In this document: piece after piece, positions 1 through 8,692 of the stretch | Numbering within the stretch: the stretch's first letter is position 1 | Layout of the letters: every line of letters starts with the position of its first letter | NCBI GenBank assembly: GCA_905235305.1 | Contig: CAJOLC010000013.1 | Coordinates: forward strand, 1 to 35,945 | From: an uncultured Bacteroidaceae bacterium | GTDB lineage: Bacteria; Bacteroidota; Bacteroidia; Bacteroidales; Bacteroidaceae | Length of the DNA stretch: 35,945 nucleotides | Direction of reading: 5' to 3' | Made by a program: the position numbers and the translations under genes | Notes under the pieces: model-generated | Told to the model about the DNA's origin: nothing | Database searches by the model: none | The model's input: only the letters and a program-made list of their open reading frames with translations

Positions 1-540
1 TGTCACTTTTTTTCGAATTTCTTGTCAGATTCACCTCATTCAGCTGACTGAATTCTGCCGTTCAAACTGACTGAACATGCTCCGACGTGCGCAGTAAGCA
101 TATATATATATGCCGAGAGTGCCAAGATTTTTCCCGAAAAGTTATGATAATGCCTACAATCTTTGCTTGATGAGCCTGTGGAGGCGCATGCTTTGCCCGT
201 CGTTCCCTGTTGCTTTGCGAGGCATGGCATAGTGCGTTGCTTGCAGCATCATGAACCTGCAATTGAATATTCATGAACCTGCAATTGCAGCATCATGAAC
301 CTGCAACGAATCAATACGGTTGCGTTTCCTCGTGCGCCACGATGCGTCTGCCGATGTAGACTGGCGATGTGGTCTGGAAGCAACTGACGGGGCTCTGCTC
401 TATACATATTTATTATATTGAGCCGCGCCTTGCCTCGTTTTATGCATGAGAATGCCTGAAATAGAGCCTCTGCCGTAAAAATTCTTCATTCTACATTGAT
501 TTTATCGGGCTAAAGCTTCTTAATTCATCATTCTTTTTCG
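1..540. other. Non-coding left edge of window
   Basis: I see no convincing gene here. Short reading frames on the minus strand run through the 66-bp repeat array at 241-306 and look spurious. The stretch contains a perfect 16-bp palindrome of alternating TA (98-113) and the repeat array described separately. The sequence before 98 has two GACTGAA-type repeats but no recognisable gene end. Confidence 0.6.
241..306. repeat. 66-bp array of three 22-bp inverted units (array 1)
   Basis: Three back-to-back 22-bp units have the form TTG-N5-TCATGA-N5-CAA. Equivalently, there are six 11-bp tiles in alternating orientation, separated by the palindromes TCATGA and CAATTG. The tile types are A (TTGCAGCATCA), B (TTGAATATTCA) and C (TTGCAGGTTCA). 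The order on the plus strand is A C B C A C. The same family occurs at 22746-22811 and 28639-28704, and the flanking CATAGTG-GTT sequence is also shared. No function is known to me. Confidence 0.9.
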
Positions 541-548
541 TAATTTTG
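541..548 (+). promoter_or_regulatory. Bacteroidota -7 box before metal-efflux operon
   Basis: TAATTTTG matches the Bacteroidota -7 consensus TAnnTTTG and lies about 35 bases before the first ATG at 583. I found no clear TTTG -33 element at the expected spacing, so the assignment rests on the -7 box and its position alone. Confidence 0.45.
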
Positions 549-582
549 TAGCCGAATTGATATTATTACATAATTCAATGAG

Positions 583-921
583 ATGAAACCGCTATTGATG
601 CTGTTGTCCATATCTGTTTTGTTGCTGTCTGTCATACCGTGTAATTGGGATGACATGATAGAGCATTTGAGTGCAGCACAGTGTCATCAGATGCATAGAA
701 ATGACGGTTCTCATCAAGATCACACTTCATGTCCTAATGGACATTGCTGTTGCTCACCTTTCTCCAGTTGTTGTGGATGCGCGATGCCAGTCAAGGCGAA
801 GAAAGTGAAGATAGTGACGGAAATGTACCTGAAGCCCTTGTCTTGCCACAAAGTCTTAATTCCATATTCCAATCGATACGTGCATACGGTTTATGCATCT
901 ATCTGGCAACCGCCTCAATAG
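583..921 (+). CDS. Small secreted Cys/His-rich protein of metal-efflux operon
   Basis: A 112-residue protein with an N-terminal hydrophobic signal-like segment (about residues 1-20). It is followed by a segment (about 34-68) unusually dense in Cys and His, including HCCCSPFSSCCGC. The composition suggests metal binding in the periplasm or at the outer membrane. It resembles the small Cys-containing proteins often found in front of CzcA/CusA pumps in Bacteroidota (possibly the DUF6660 type), but I cannot confirm the family. It ends 98 bases before the RND pump gene and shares its direction, so it is probably the first gene of that operon. Its role, as a metal sensor, scavenger or periplasmic buffer, is inferred. 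Confidence 0.7.
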   Translation: MKPLLMLLSISVLLLSVIPCNWDDMIEHLSAAQCHQMHRNDGSHQDHTSCPNGHCCCSPFSSCCGCAMPVKAKKVKIVTEMYLKPLSCHKVLIPYSNRYVHTVYASIWQPPQ

Positions 922-1019
922 TTCCGGTTCAATCGTTTAGTTTATTATCGGCCTGCGGCTGGTATGGGAAGAATTTCCTACCGGAGCACCTTCTATTGAA
1001 TTAGAACAACATTAAAGTT

Positions 1020-4000
1020 ATGTTTCAACGTATCATCAAGTTCTCTATTGAGAACAAATTGGTGGTCGGGGTATTTACCTGTGCATTGGTGGCGTGGGGA
1101 CTGTGGTCCCTGCTTCATCTGCCTTTCGATGCCACCCCCGACATCACCAACAATCAGGTGCAGATTATCGTTACCTCTCAATCTACTGGTGCTGAGGAGA
1201 TGGAGCGGAACGTCACTACACCTATCGAAATGGCACTGGCCAATATTCCAGAAGTAAAAGAGAGGAGGAGCATCAGCCGTAGCGGTATGGCGGTCATCAC
1301 GATGGTCTTCGACGATGAGACAGACAACTACTGGGCGCGTGAGTTAATAGACCAGCAGTTAGGAGGAGTCAAGGATAAACTGCCTGATGACGTAGATGTG
1401 GAACTGGCGCCCATCTCTACCGGCCTGGGCGAAATATACCATTATACCATCCGTACCGAGAAGGGGTATGAGGATAAATACTCCCTCACCGACCTGCGAA
1501 CCATTCAAGATTGGATTGTAAGGAAACAGCTGTCGGGTACGCCAGGCATTGCAGAGGTCAGTGGCTGGGGAGGTTATGTGAAACAATATGAGGTGGATAT
1601 TAACCTGGAACGACTTAACGCGATGGGCGTAACGATTGCCGAACTCTATACTGCCTTGAACGAGAATAATGAGAATACGGGTGGCGGTTACATTGAGCGC
1701 CTTTCCAATCAGTATTATATCCGCGGACTTGGATTGGTGAAGACGTTGGATGACATCGAGAATATCGTGGTAAAGACCCAGGATGGCGTACCTGTACTGG
1801 TGGGCGACGTGGCACACGTACACTTCGGCCACGCCACACGCTATGGTGCCGTGACACGCAACGGCGAAGGCGAAGTGGTGGCTGGCATCACGCTGATGCT
1901 GAGAGGAGAGAACTTTCAGGAGGTCATCCGCAATGTGAAGTCCCGCATCGCCGATATTCAGAAGAGCCTGCCTAAAGGAGTGGTCATTGAACCGTTCATT
2001 GACCGTACACTGTTGGTTGAGCGTGTGACGAACACCATTGCACGCAACCTGACAGAAGGAGGGCTCATCGTCATCTTCATCCTCATCCTTTTCTTGGGAA
2101 ACTATCGAGCCGGACTGGTGGTGGCCTCGGTCATCCCCTTGTCGATGCTGTTTGCCTTTGGCATGATGCGTGTGTTTGGTGTCAGCGGCAATCTGATGAG
2201 TCTTGGCGCCATCGACTTTGGTATGATTGTCGATGGTGCAATCATCATCGTAGAAGCTGTGGTGGCGAGGATGGGAAGTGAAGGATTAAGAATGAAGAAT
2301 AAAGAATCTGTTTCCGCCATACTATCCGCAGAAGGTACTCCGGTAGGAAATCCATCATCCTTCACTCTTCATTCTTCATTTGATAATCTGGTGTATGAAT
2401 CGTCAAGCAGGATACGTAAGTCGGCAGCCTTTGGAGAGATTATCATCATGATTGTCTATTTGCCGATGATGACCTTGGTAGGTATCGAGGGAAAGATGTT
2501 CCGCCCTATGGCAATGACCATTTTCTTTGCCATCCTTGGTGCCTTTATTCTCTCGTTGACATACGTCCCGATGATGTCGGCCGTATTCTTGAAGCGGAAG
2601 ACGACCAACAAGGTTATGCTCCGGTTGGAGCATGCCACGACATCATTCAGTGCGCGAATGATGGTTCGGCTGCAATCATGGTATCTACCTATGGTGGATA
2701 AACTCCTGAATCATGGCAAGCTGGTCATTGGCTGTATGGTGGCGCTCTTCTTAGGCTCGTTGCTGCTGATGAGTCGTCTCGGTGCCGAATTTGTTCCCAC
2801 ACTCGAAGAAGGAGATTTTGCTATAGAGCTGAGTATGGCGCAAGGCACGTCGCTCACCCAGATGGTGGAGACCTGTACCAAGGCAGAGCAGGTTCTGAAG
2901 CAGGAGTTTCCTGAAATCAAACAGGTGGTGACGCGCATCGGTTCGGCGGAGATTCCCACCGACCCAATGCCCGTGGAACGTGCCGACATGCTTGTCGCCC
3001 TGATACCTAAAGCGGAGTGGACTTCTGCCAAGACGAAAAATGATTTGCAGGAAAAGATGGAGGAAGCACTCAGTGTTATTCCTGGTCTTGATGCGGAGTT
3101 GTCGCAGCCTATCCAGATGCGCAATAACGAGTTGATTACAGGTATACGTCAGGATGTGGCGGTGAAAATCTACGGCGGCGACACGGAGGCGCTGGCGGAA
3201 CTGGCCGACAGGGTGGCACGTCTCATCAAGCATGTCGATGGCGTGGGTAGTCCGTATGTGGAAAAGGTTAACGGACTGCCGCAACTGCAAGTGGAATACA
3301 ATCGCAAGATGTTGGCCAAGTACGGCATTTCCATCCGTCAGGCCAATGATGTGTTGCAGTCGGCCTTTGCCGGGAAGATAGCCGGAAGCGTGACTGAGGA
3401 GAACCGCCAGTTTGACATTGTGCTCCGCATTCACAATGATGGGCGTGATGCCCTGTCCAATTTCGAGGAACTATTCGTCCCCTCACCATCAGGCGTTTCC
3501 GTGCCCCTGCGCCAGTTGGCCACCATTAGCTACAAGGACGCCCCGGCGCAAATCTCGCACGAGGATGGGGAGCGCAGTATTTTTGTAGGATTCAACGTAA
3601 AGGGACGTGACGTCAGTTCTACGGTCAAGGATATCCAGCGGATTCTCGACGACCGTCTGGAGATGCCTGTTGGATACCACTATGCCTTCGGAGGTGAGTT
3701 CGAGAATCTGCAGAATGCCACAGACCGGTTGATGGTTGCCATTCCCGTAGCTCTCGTGCTGATTCTGCTGTTGCTTTATGCCACGTTGAAGAGCGTGCGT
3801 GAGACCTTTTTCGTTGCATCGGCCATTCCTCTCTCGGCCATTGGCGGCATCGTTGCGCTGTGGCTTCGCGGTATGCCTATGAGTATTTCGGCAGGAATCG
3901 GTTTCATCGCCCTGTTCGGTGTTGCCGTGCTCAACGGTATCGTCCTTGTGGGACAGTTCAATGCCTTGCAACATCATGGCGTTACGGATGTCCGCCAACG

Positions 4001-4250
4001 CATACTCGAAGGCTGCGAGTACCGTCTGCGCCCCGTTGTAATGACGGCACTGGTGGCTTCTTTCGGTTTCCTGCCCATGGCCCTCTCCACCAGTGATGGC
4101 GCCGAAGTGCAACGCCCGTTGGCTACCGTCGTTATAGGCGGACTGCTCACGGCCACAGTTCTTACGCTCTTCGTGATCCCCACCATTTACAAGACATTTA
4201 CAAAAACTACGGATGCAAATTCACATCAAGATGAAAAGGATATTATATAG
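1020..4250 (+). CDS. czcA: CzcA-type heavy-metal RND efflux pump
   Basis: A 1076-residue inner-membrane proton/metal antiporter of the HME-RND family, the pump subunit of a tripartite efflux system. Membrane segment 4 carries D399, D405 and E412 in the pattern DFG-x2-VDG-x5-E. This matches the divalent-cation (Zn/Co/Cd/Ni) CzcA proton-relay motif rather than the Cu/Ag CusA version. The length is normal for the family. The loop after segment 4 (about residues 416-460) is longer than I expect for homologues and is encoded by inverted repeat DNA at 2277-2380. The reading frame stays open through it, so the pump is probably still functional. The gene overlaps the next one by about 20 bases. The exact metal cannot be read from sequence. 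Confidence 0.93.
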   Translation: MFQRIIKFSIENKLVVGVFTCALVAWGLWSLLHLPFDATPDITNNQVQIIVTSQSTGAEEMERNVTTPIEMALANIPEVKERRSISRSGMAVITMVFDDETDNYWARELIDQQLGGVKDKLPDDVDVELAPISTGLGEIYHYTIRTEKGYEDKYSLTDLRTIQDWIVRKQLSGTPGIAEVSGWGGYVKQYEVDINLERLNAMGVTIAELYTALNENNENTGGGYIERLSNQYYIRGLGLVKTLDDIENIVVKTQDGVPVLVGDVAHVHFGHATRYGAVTRNGEGEVVAGITLMLRGENFQEVIRNVKSRIADIQKSLPKGVVIEPFIDRTLLVERVTNTIARNLTEGGLIVIFILILFLGNYRAGLVVASVIPLSMLFAFGMMRVFGVSGNLMSLGAIDFGMIVDGAIIIVEAVVARMGSEGLRMKNKESVSAILSAEGTPVGNPSSFTLHSSFDNLVYESSSRIRKSAAFGEIIIMIVYLPMMTLVGIEGKMFRPMAMTIFFAILGAFILSLTYVPMMSAVFLKRKTTNKVMLRLEHATTSFSARMMVRLQSWYLPMVDKLLNHGKLVIGCMVALFLGSLLLMSRLGAEFVPTLEEGDFAIELSMAQGTSLTQMVETCTKAEQVLKQEFPEIKQVVTRIGSAEIPTDPMPVERADMLVALIPKAEWTSAKTKNDLQEKMEEALSVIPGLDAELSQPIQMRNNELITGIRQDVAVKIYGGDTEALAELADRVARLIKHVDGVGSPYVEKVNGLPQLQVEYNRKMLAKYGISIRQANDVLQSAFAGKIAGSVTEENRQFDIVLRIHNDGRDALSNFEELFVPSPSGVSVPLRQLATISYKDAPAQISHEDGERSIFVGFNVKGRDVSSTVKDIQRILDDRLEMPVGYHYAFGGEFENLQNATDRLMVAIPVALVLILLLLYATLKSVRETFFVASAIPLSAIGGIVALWLRGMPMSISAGIGFIALFGVAVLNGIVLVGQFNALQHHGVTDVRQRILEGCEYRLRPVVMTALVASFGFLPMALSTSDGAEVQRPLATVVIGGLLTATVLTLFVIPTIYKTFTKTTDANSHQDEKDII
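2277..2380. repeat. In-frame intergenic-type repeat inside czcA
   Basis: AGTGAAGGAT (2277-2286) is complementary to ATCCTTCACT (2357-2366), and AATGAAGAAT (2291-2300) is complementary to ATTCTTCATT (2371-2380). The arms therefore cross, as in a pseudoknot. The same AATGAAGAATGAAG vocabulary fills intergenic DNA elsewhere in the window (28470-28560, 29700-29830, 20599-20665). Here it is translated in frame, in a pump loop expected to be cytoplasmic. Confidence 0.75.
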
Positions 4251-5448
4251 CACCTTATTGATATTGGTATGCTGTCTGTCGTCGGCGGATGCTCAATCAC
4301 TGGCGGAGTGCATTGAGATTGCCCGCGCCAACAGTATCGACGTGAAGGTAGCCAACCTGCAAGTGCAGAGGGCTAAGCGGATGGAAGGCAGTTACTTCGA
4401 GATGGAGCGGACGGAACTGTCGCTTTCGCAGGACCCGACGTCGGGCGGCAGTCCAGACAATGCGCTGACGCTCTCGCAGAAGATTGATTTCCCGACAGTG
4501 TATAGCTCGAGGCGCAAGTTGTTGAAAGCCGAGACGCAGGTGGAAGAAAGCCGGCGCCAACTTACGGAATGTGAACTGACAAGAGATGTCTCTGCGGCAT
4601 ATAGCAAGCTGCTCTTGGGACAGCATATCGAAGCGTTGCTCTGCGGAAATGACTCCATATTGAGCGAGTTTGTCAGGACTGCAGACATCCGATATAAAAA
4701 CGGAGAGACCAACCGGTTGGAACTGATGAACGCCCAGCAGATGAAGGCTGAGAATGATATCAGGCTGCGTGAGGCACAGGATGAGAAAAAGGCCGCCCAG
4801 ATACAGTTGCAGCAGTTGATGAACACCTCGGAAACAGTTGTTGCCACAGACGATTATCTGTGTGTGCAACTGGCTGACGATGCCTATTCGTTTGATGCCA
4901 CCCCGCAGGGACTCCTTTTAGAGAGTGAGCAGGTGCGTAGTGAAAGAGAACTGGGCTACATCCGTCAGGGAATGGCGCCGTCGTTCAACGTAGGACTCCG
5001 TCACCAGTTGGTCATTTCCGCTATCAACCCCTACGACGTGGATCGCTCGCGGTTCGACAAAGGCAACTGGATGGGCTTTGAGGTTGGGGTTGCATTCCCA
5101 CTATTCTACGGTTCCCAGAAAGCACGAAAATCTGCGGCAAGACTCAACGTGGATATTGCAAGCACCAGACGGGAACAGGCAGAGCGAAAGAATGGTTCCG
5201 AATTGCTGATTGCCGAGAATGCCGTAGAGAGTGCCCGTTGCTCATACGATTATTATCAGACCGAAGGCTTCCCCGCTGCTAAGGAGATGCGTCGCCTGTC
5301 GCGTATCGAATATGGTGCCGGAGAAATTACCTACGTGGAGCATGTGCAGAACCTGTCGGCGGCACTTGCCGTTGAGATGGAACATGCCAAGGCCATCGAC
5401 GCACTGAACCAGGCCGTTATAAAGCTTAATTATATCAAAGGAAAATGA
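4231..5448 (+). CDS. TolC-family outer-membrane channel of metal efflux
   Basis: The outer-membrane factor of the tripartite pump: it forms the periplasm-spanning exit duct for substrate passed on by the CzcA-like pump and its adaptor. From the chosen start the product is 405 residues with a clear signal peptide (MKRILYSTLLILVCCLSSADA). The rest is mostly long helical, Gln/Ala/Glu-rich sequence typical of the family, for example the SLAECIEIARANS start and repeated helices near residues 100-190 and 290-400. An ATG at 4213 is also in frame, but it would place six extra residues before the signal peptide and deepen the overlap with czcA, so 4231 is preferred. It sits directly between the pump and the adaptor genes. 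Confidence 0.9.
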   Translation: MKRILYSTLLILVCCLSSADAQSLAECIEIARANSIDVKVANLQVQRAKRMEGSYFEMERTELSLSQDPTSGGSPDNALTLSQKIDFPTVYSSRRKLLKAETQVEESRRQLTECELTRDVSAAYSKLLLGQHIEALLCGNDSILSEFVRTADIRYKNGETNRLELMNAQQMKAENDIRLREAQDEKKAAQIQLQQLMNTSETVVATDDYLCVQLADDAYSFDATPQGLLLESEQVRSERELGYIRQGMAPSFNVGLRHQLVISAINPYDVDRSRFDKGNWMGFEVGVAFPLFYGSQKARKSAARLNVDIASTRREQAERKNGSELLIAENAVESARCSYDYYQTEGFPAAKEMRRLSRIEYGAGEITYVEHVQNLSAALAVEMEHAKAIDALNQAVIKLNYIKGK

Positions 5449-5467
5449 AATATTAATGATTTTGAAG

Positions 5468-6634
5468 ATGAAGAACATATTATATTCCATAATTGCCCTG
5501 TCACTGCTGACCGTCTCATGCAAGAACGAAGTGAAGCAGACAGAGGATGAGAACGCATCGCACGAAGAGAATGTCGTGGAGCTGACTGATCAGCAGATGA
5601 AAGCCATCGGTGTCAAGTTAGGGCATGTAGAGCAACGCCAACTTTCGGGTACGATCAATGCCACCGGGACACTGAAACTCTCACCGCAAGACCGGGCTGA
5701 TGTCACCTCTTTGGTCGCAGGTATCACCAAGCGTATTCTGGTGAAGGAAGGGCAGGCCGTACGCCAGGGAGAAACCGTTGCCATGGTAGAGAATACCGAA
5801 ATCGTGGCCTTGCAGAAAGACTATCTCGTCGCTTCCCGGCAACTGTCGCTGGCACAGCAGGCCTTACAGCGTCAGCAGGATATTCACGAGCAAGGTGCCG
5901 GCGTGGGTAAGAACCTGCAACAAGCCAAGGCTGAACTTGACATGGCCAGCGTGACCGAGAAAGGATTGCGGCTTCAGCTGGAGCAACTGGGCATCAGTCC
6001 GCAGCAGGTGGCACAAGGGAATTTCTCAAACTCAGCTCCCGTGCGTTCGCCCATTTCGGGTGTTGTGGGCGAGATTCTTGTCAGTACGGGCAGTTATCTC
6101 GACAGTGAGACCGTGCTGATGAAAGTCTATAACAACAAGGCCCTCCATGCTGACCTCCATGTCTTTGAGAGCGACATTGCCTGTATCCACATCGGTCAGA
6201 AGGTCACCATGCAACTCTCCGACCAGGCTTCCACGCAGCTTACTGGCACCGTCGCCTTCATTACCGCTACGCTCGACGATGAATCAAAGTCAGCTTCCGT
6301 TCACATCAACCTCGACAACACTGCGGCAGCCACACTCCTGCCCAATATGTTTGTCTCGGCAGCCATCCACACGGGCGAGCAGACTTGCGCTGCCGTACCC
6401 GACGAGGCCATCGTCATGAGTGCCAACCGCCACTACGTCTTTGTCAGTCTTGGCGATGGGCGTTTCCGTAAGCAGGAGGTTGCCACCGGTCTCAGCGGGC
6501 AGGGCTACACCCAGATCACCTTTGTCGATAGCCCAGGCGCCTCATTAGCCAGCGATGCTACACCCTCCACGGAGATTGCCGTCACCAAGGCCTTTTATTT
6601 AGAGTCCATGCTGGCCGACCACGGGGAGGAATAA
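5468..6634 (+). CDS. czcB: RND efflux periplasmic adaptor lipoprotein
   Basis: The membrane-fusion (adaptor) subunit that links the inner-membrane pump to the outer-membrane channel. The start at 5468 gives 388 residues beginning with a lipoprotein signal ending LLTVSC, so it is probably lipid-anchored. An in-frame ATG at 5456 is possible and adds four residues. A lipoyl-like hairpin half is visible around LVAGITKRILVKEGQAVRQG, followed by a Gln/Ala-rich coiled coil. The second lipoyl half is near VRSPISGVVGEILVSTGSYL, with beta-barrel and membrane-proximal parts after it. The C-terminus lacks an obvious Cys/His metal-binding tail. It is the last gene of the operon, and a short inverted repeat (6662-6669 with 6682-6689) follows it. 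Confidence 0.9.
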   Translation: MKNILYSIIALSLLTVSCKNEVKQTEDENASHEENVVELTDQQMKAIGVKLGHVEQRQLSGTINATGTLKLSPQDRADVTSLVAGITKRILVKEGQAVRQGETVAMVENTEIVALQKDYLVASRQLSLAQQALQRQQDIHEQGAGVGKNLQQAKAELDMASVTEKGLRLQLEQLGISPQQVAQGNFSNSAPVRSPISGVVGEILVSTGSYLDSETVLMKVYNNKALHADLHVFESDIACIHIGQKVTMQLSDQASTQLTGTVAFITATLDDESKSASVHINLDNTAAATLLPNMFVSAAIHTGEQTCAAVPDEAIVMSANRHYVFVSLGDGRFRKQEVATGLSGQGYTQITFVDSPGASLASDATPSTEIAVTKAFYLESMLADHGEE

Positions 6635-6940
6635 GTAAGAGTTAAGAACAACATGACAAAATGTAAGCATTTCAGCCTTTTTGCTTACACGCGACTTTTT
6701 CCGGGACGCGTCAGAATCGCTTTTCTTGCCTCCTACCCTACTTTTCGACCCCTGAGCAAAAATAATGCCTTAAATTGCGGGCAATTTTGCAACTACTTCT
6801 GCCACAGGTTGTTGGAGATATATCAGCGCGTCGGCCTTTTTGTCGCAACTTGCTGTATTGCCAACTGCACATGGCTTCGACACAATATTGCACACTTTTC
6901 GGCGTAAAGTTTCCACAAATTCAGCACGGGCGAATTTACG

Positions 6941-7006
6941 ATGCATTATATTGCGTTGGCCAATGCATTATATTGCGTCGGTCAACGCACTATACTGCGT
7001 CGGCAA
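6941..7006. repeat. 22-bp tandem repeat, three units
   Basis: Three consecutive 22-bp units start at 6941, 6963 and 6985. Units 1 and 2 begin ATGCATTATATTGCGT, and the third is diverged (ACGCACTATACTGCGT). Each ends in a GG(C/T)CA-like block. The GCGTCGGYCAAC segment also appears just upstream of the repeat arrays at 22746 and 28639, so the families may be related. Confidence 0.85.
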
Positions 7007-7257
7007 AATCGACGTAATGAGGGGACTTTTTCAGCACTTTTCAATATGTGCAATTTCTGACACTTTGACGGCTTTCCACGCATTTCTGCTTACATTCCGT
7101 CAATGTGAGGCACGGCATTCGACGCCCGACATCCCAAAGTATCCTATGGCGAATTATGCATAACTCTATTTTCGCCGAACTGACGCTACATTATTTAATA
7201 ATAAACACATTCTACAAGAAAAACGCGCAGAATGAATGAGAAGTCAGAAGAAATTAT

Positions 7258-7265
7258 TAGCTTTG
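7258..7265 (+). promoter_or_regulatory. -7 box for pheC-like lipoprotein gene
   Basis: TAGCTTTG fits the Bacteroidota -7 consensus TAnnTTTG. It lies downstream of the in-frame ATG at 7232 and about 85 bases before the ATG at 7349, which supports the later start codon. No clear -33 TTTG was found at the usual spacing. Confidence 0.45.
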
Positions 7266-7348
7266 CAAACAAAAGCTGTCCTTCGAAACCTCAGGACGTG
7301 ACGGGCGCAAGCTCTCACGCCTTACGGAAACAGACAAATAATCACATT

Positions 7349-8521
7349 ATGATTAAGCAAGCAATAAAGTGTCGGGGACTTTTCCTCCTGTTGACCCTTT
7401 GCAGTGCAACGCTTTTCTCTGCATGTTCACATAGCGACAACACTACTGAAGAAAGCATTGTAGCAAGCATTGCCGACAAGGTATGGCAATTCTCTCAGAC
7501 CCATCCTGATGGATTTACACTCGACATCCGCACAATGACGGAACCTACAGAGGGTATTGCCGTCAGCTATGCCGAGACCCAGAACAGTCATTCCCGTAAT
7601 CAGCTCGACAAGGTTGTCGGCCATGCACTTAGCCACGATGGCTTTGTGGGCGGGTGGCTGAACACGGAGAATGGGCTGTATTACTTTGACAGCACGAAGC
7701 TCTTCCCTGAAAGCTCACTGAAAGATGCCATCCAGTTTGGAAAGGAGAACGGACAGCAGTCGGTTTTCATCCTGTCGACCTATACGGACATTCCGATTGA
7801 AGGCAAGGTCGCAGAAATCGTGGAACGAGGCACATTGCTCGTAGGCACCACGGGCGACTACAGGCCGCTGTCCTTCTGCGAACCAGACGGTGCATACTGG
7901 GGCTTTGGCATTGAGGTGGCAGGTGAGATAGCCAAAGGTTTAGGCGTCGGCGTGAAGTTCGTCAAGACCTCATGGCCTACGCTGACAGCCGATGTGCTGG
8001 CAGAGCCTCAGACTTTCGACCTTGCCATTGGCGGCATCACCATTACCGATACCCGAAAGGAGACAATGCTGATGAGCGAGGGCTACCTGGCAAACGGGAA
8101 GACCATCCTCTGCCGATCGTCAGAGTCTGACCGTTATACATCGCTGGCCGATATAGACAAGCCCGAAGTGCGGGTAATGGTGAATCCCGGTGGGCTGAAC
8201 GAGAAATTCGCTAACGAGAACCTGACAAACGCAACTATCATCGTTCACCAGAAGAATGAGGAAATCCCCACACTCGTAGCAGAGGGAGCGGCCGATGTGA
8301 TGATAACTGAGATAACGGAGGCTCCCTATTATGTGCAGACAGATGCCCGCCTGGCAGCACCACTGCTGAACGAGCCCTTCACTCACGGAGAAATTGGCGT
8401 GCTGATGCAGAAGGGACAGGAAGACTTGTTGCAGATGGTGAACAACGTCATTCAAAAAATTAAGTCTGACGGCACCCTTCGCCGTCTGCACGAGAAATAC
8501 GGATTAGTATACGCCTACTGA
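7349..8521 (+). CDS. Lipoprotein with PheC-like (cyclohexadienyl dehydratase) domain
   Basis: 390 residues from the chosen start. A lipoprotein signal ends LFSAC with the lipidated Cys at 26. Residues about 140-390 form a type 2 periplasmic-binding fold that closely resembles Pseudomonas PheC. Shared blocks include VGTTGDYRPLSF, TSWPTL, IGGITIT and VNPGGLNEKFA (residues 288-298), and E324 matches the proposed catalytic Glu. PheC turns prephenate or arogenate into phenylpyruvate or phenylalanine in the periplasm; a plain solute-binding role is the alternative. Residues about 36-135 form an extra N-terminal domain, with blocks THPDGFTLDIRT and YAETQNSHS, that I do not recognise. An upstream ATG at 7232 would bury the signal peptide behind 39 polar residues and is rejected. 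The gene stands alone and is followed by a terminator. Confidence 0.8.
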   Translation: MIKQAIKCRGLFLLLTLCSATLFSACSHSDNTTEESIVASIADKVWQFSQTHPDGFTLDIRTMTEPTEGIAVSYAETQNSHSRNQLDKVVGHALSHDGFVGGWLNTENGLYYFDSTKLFPESSLKDAIQFGKENGQQSVFILSTYTDIPIEGKVAEIVERGTLLVGTTGDYRPLSFCEPDGAYWGFGIEVAGEIAKGLGVGVKFVKTSWPTLTADVLAEPQTFDLAIGGITITDTRKETMLMSEGYLANGKTILCRSSESDRYTSLADIDKPEVRVMVNPGGLNEKFANENLTNATIIVHQKNEEIPTLVAEGAADVMITEITEAPYYVQTDARLAAPLLNEPFTHGEIGVLMQKGQEDLLQMVNNVIQKIKSDGTLRRLHEKYGLVYAY

Positions 8522-8582
8522 TTCTGAATACAAAGGAAGCCGAACAGAAGAAACGCATAATCAGGTATACGGTAATATCCTT

Positions 8583-8616
8583 GCGGCAAAGGCGTCCTTC
8601 AGCCCACCTTTGCCGC
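8583..8616 (+). terminator. Hairpin terminator after pheC-like gene
   Basis: GCGGCAAAGG (8583-8592) pairs perfectly with CCTTTGCCGC (8607-8616) across a 14-base loop. A T-rich tail (atttcgtttt) follows. It lies about 60 bases after the stop codon. Confidence 0.75.
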
Positions 8617-8692
8617 ATTTCGTTTTGCTCCCCCACCCTTACCTAATCCCTGACATGTCCTCAGGGCCTCTGTGGTCATGACAGCCTGAAGT

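Larger units (their letters stand above)
6635..7348. other. Repeat-bearing non-coding region
   Basis: Over 700 bases without a convincing gene. Overlapping short frames in all three plus-strand phases have no recognisable product. The region holds a small inverted repeat just after the efflux operon (TGTAAGCA at 6662-6669, TGCTTACA at 6682-6689), a 22-bp tandem triplicate (6941-7006) and a promoter box near 7258. No tRNA or riboswitch fold was recognised. Confidence 0.6.

Noticed and set aside
62..274. Minus-strand reading frame over the first repeat array
   Set aside because: Its product similarity to a frame at 28418-28672 comes from the shared repeat sequence; no other sign of coding.
6653..7163. 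Three overlapping short plus-strand frames
   Set aside because: No signal, no recognisable domain, and they run through tandem repeats.
7232..7348. Upstream in-frame ATG of the PheC-like gene
   Set aside because: It adds 39 polar residues before a clean lipoprotein signal and lies upstream of a likely -7 box at 7258-7265.
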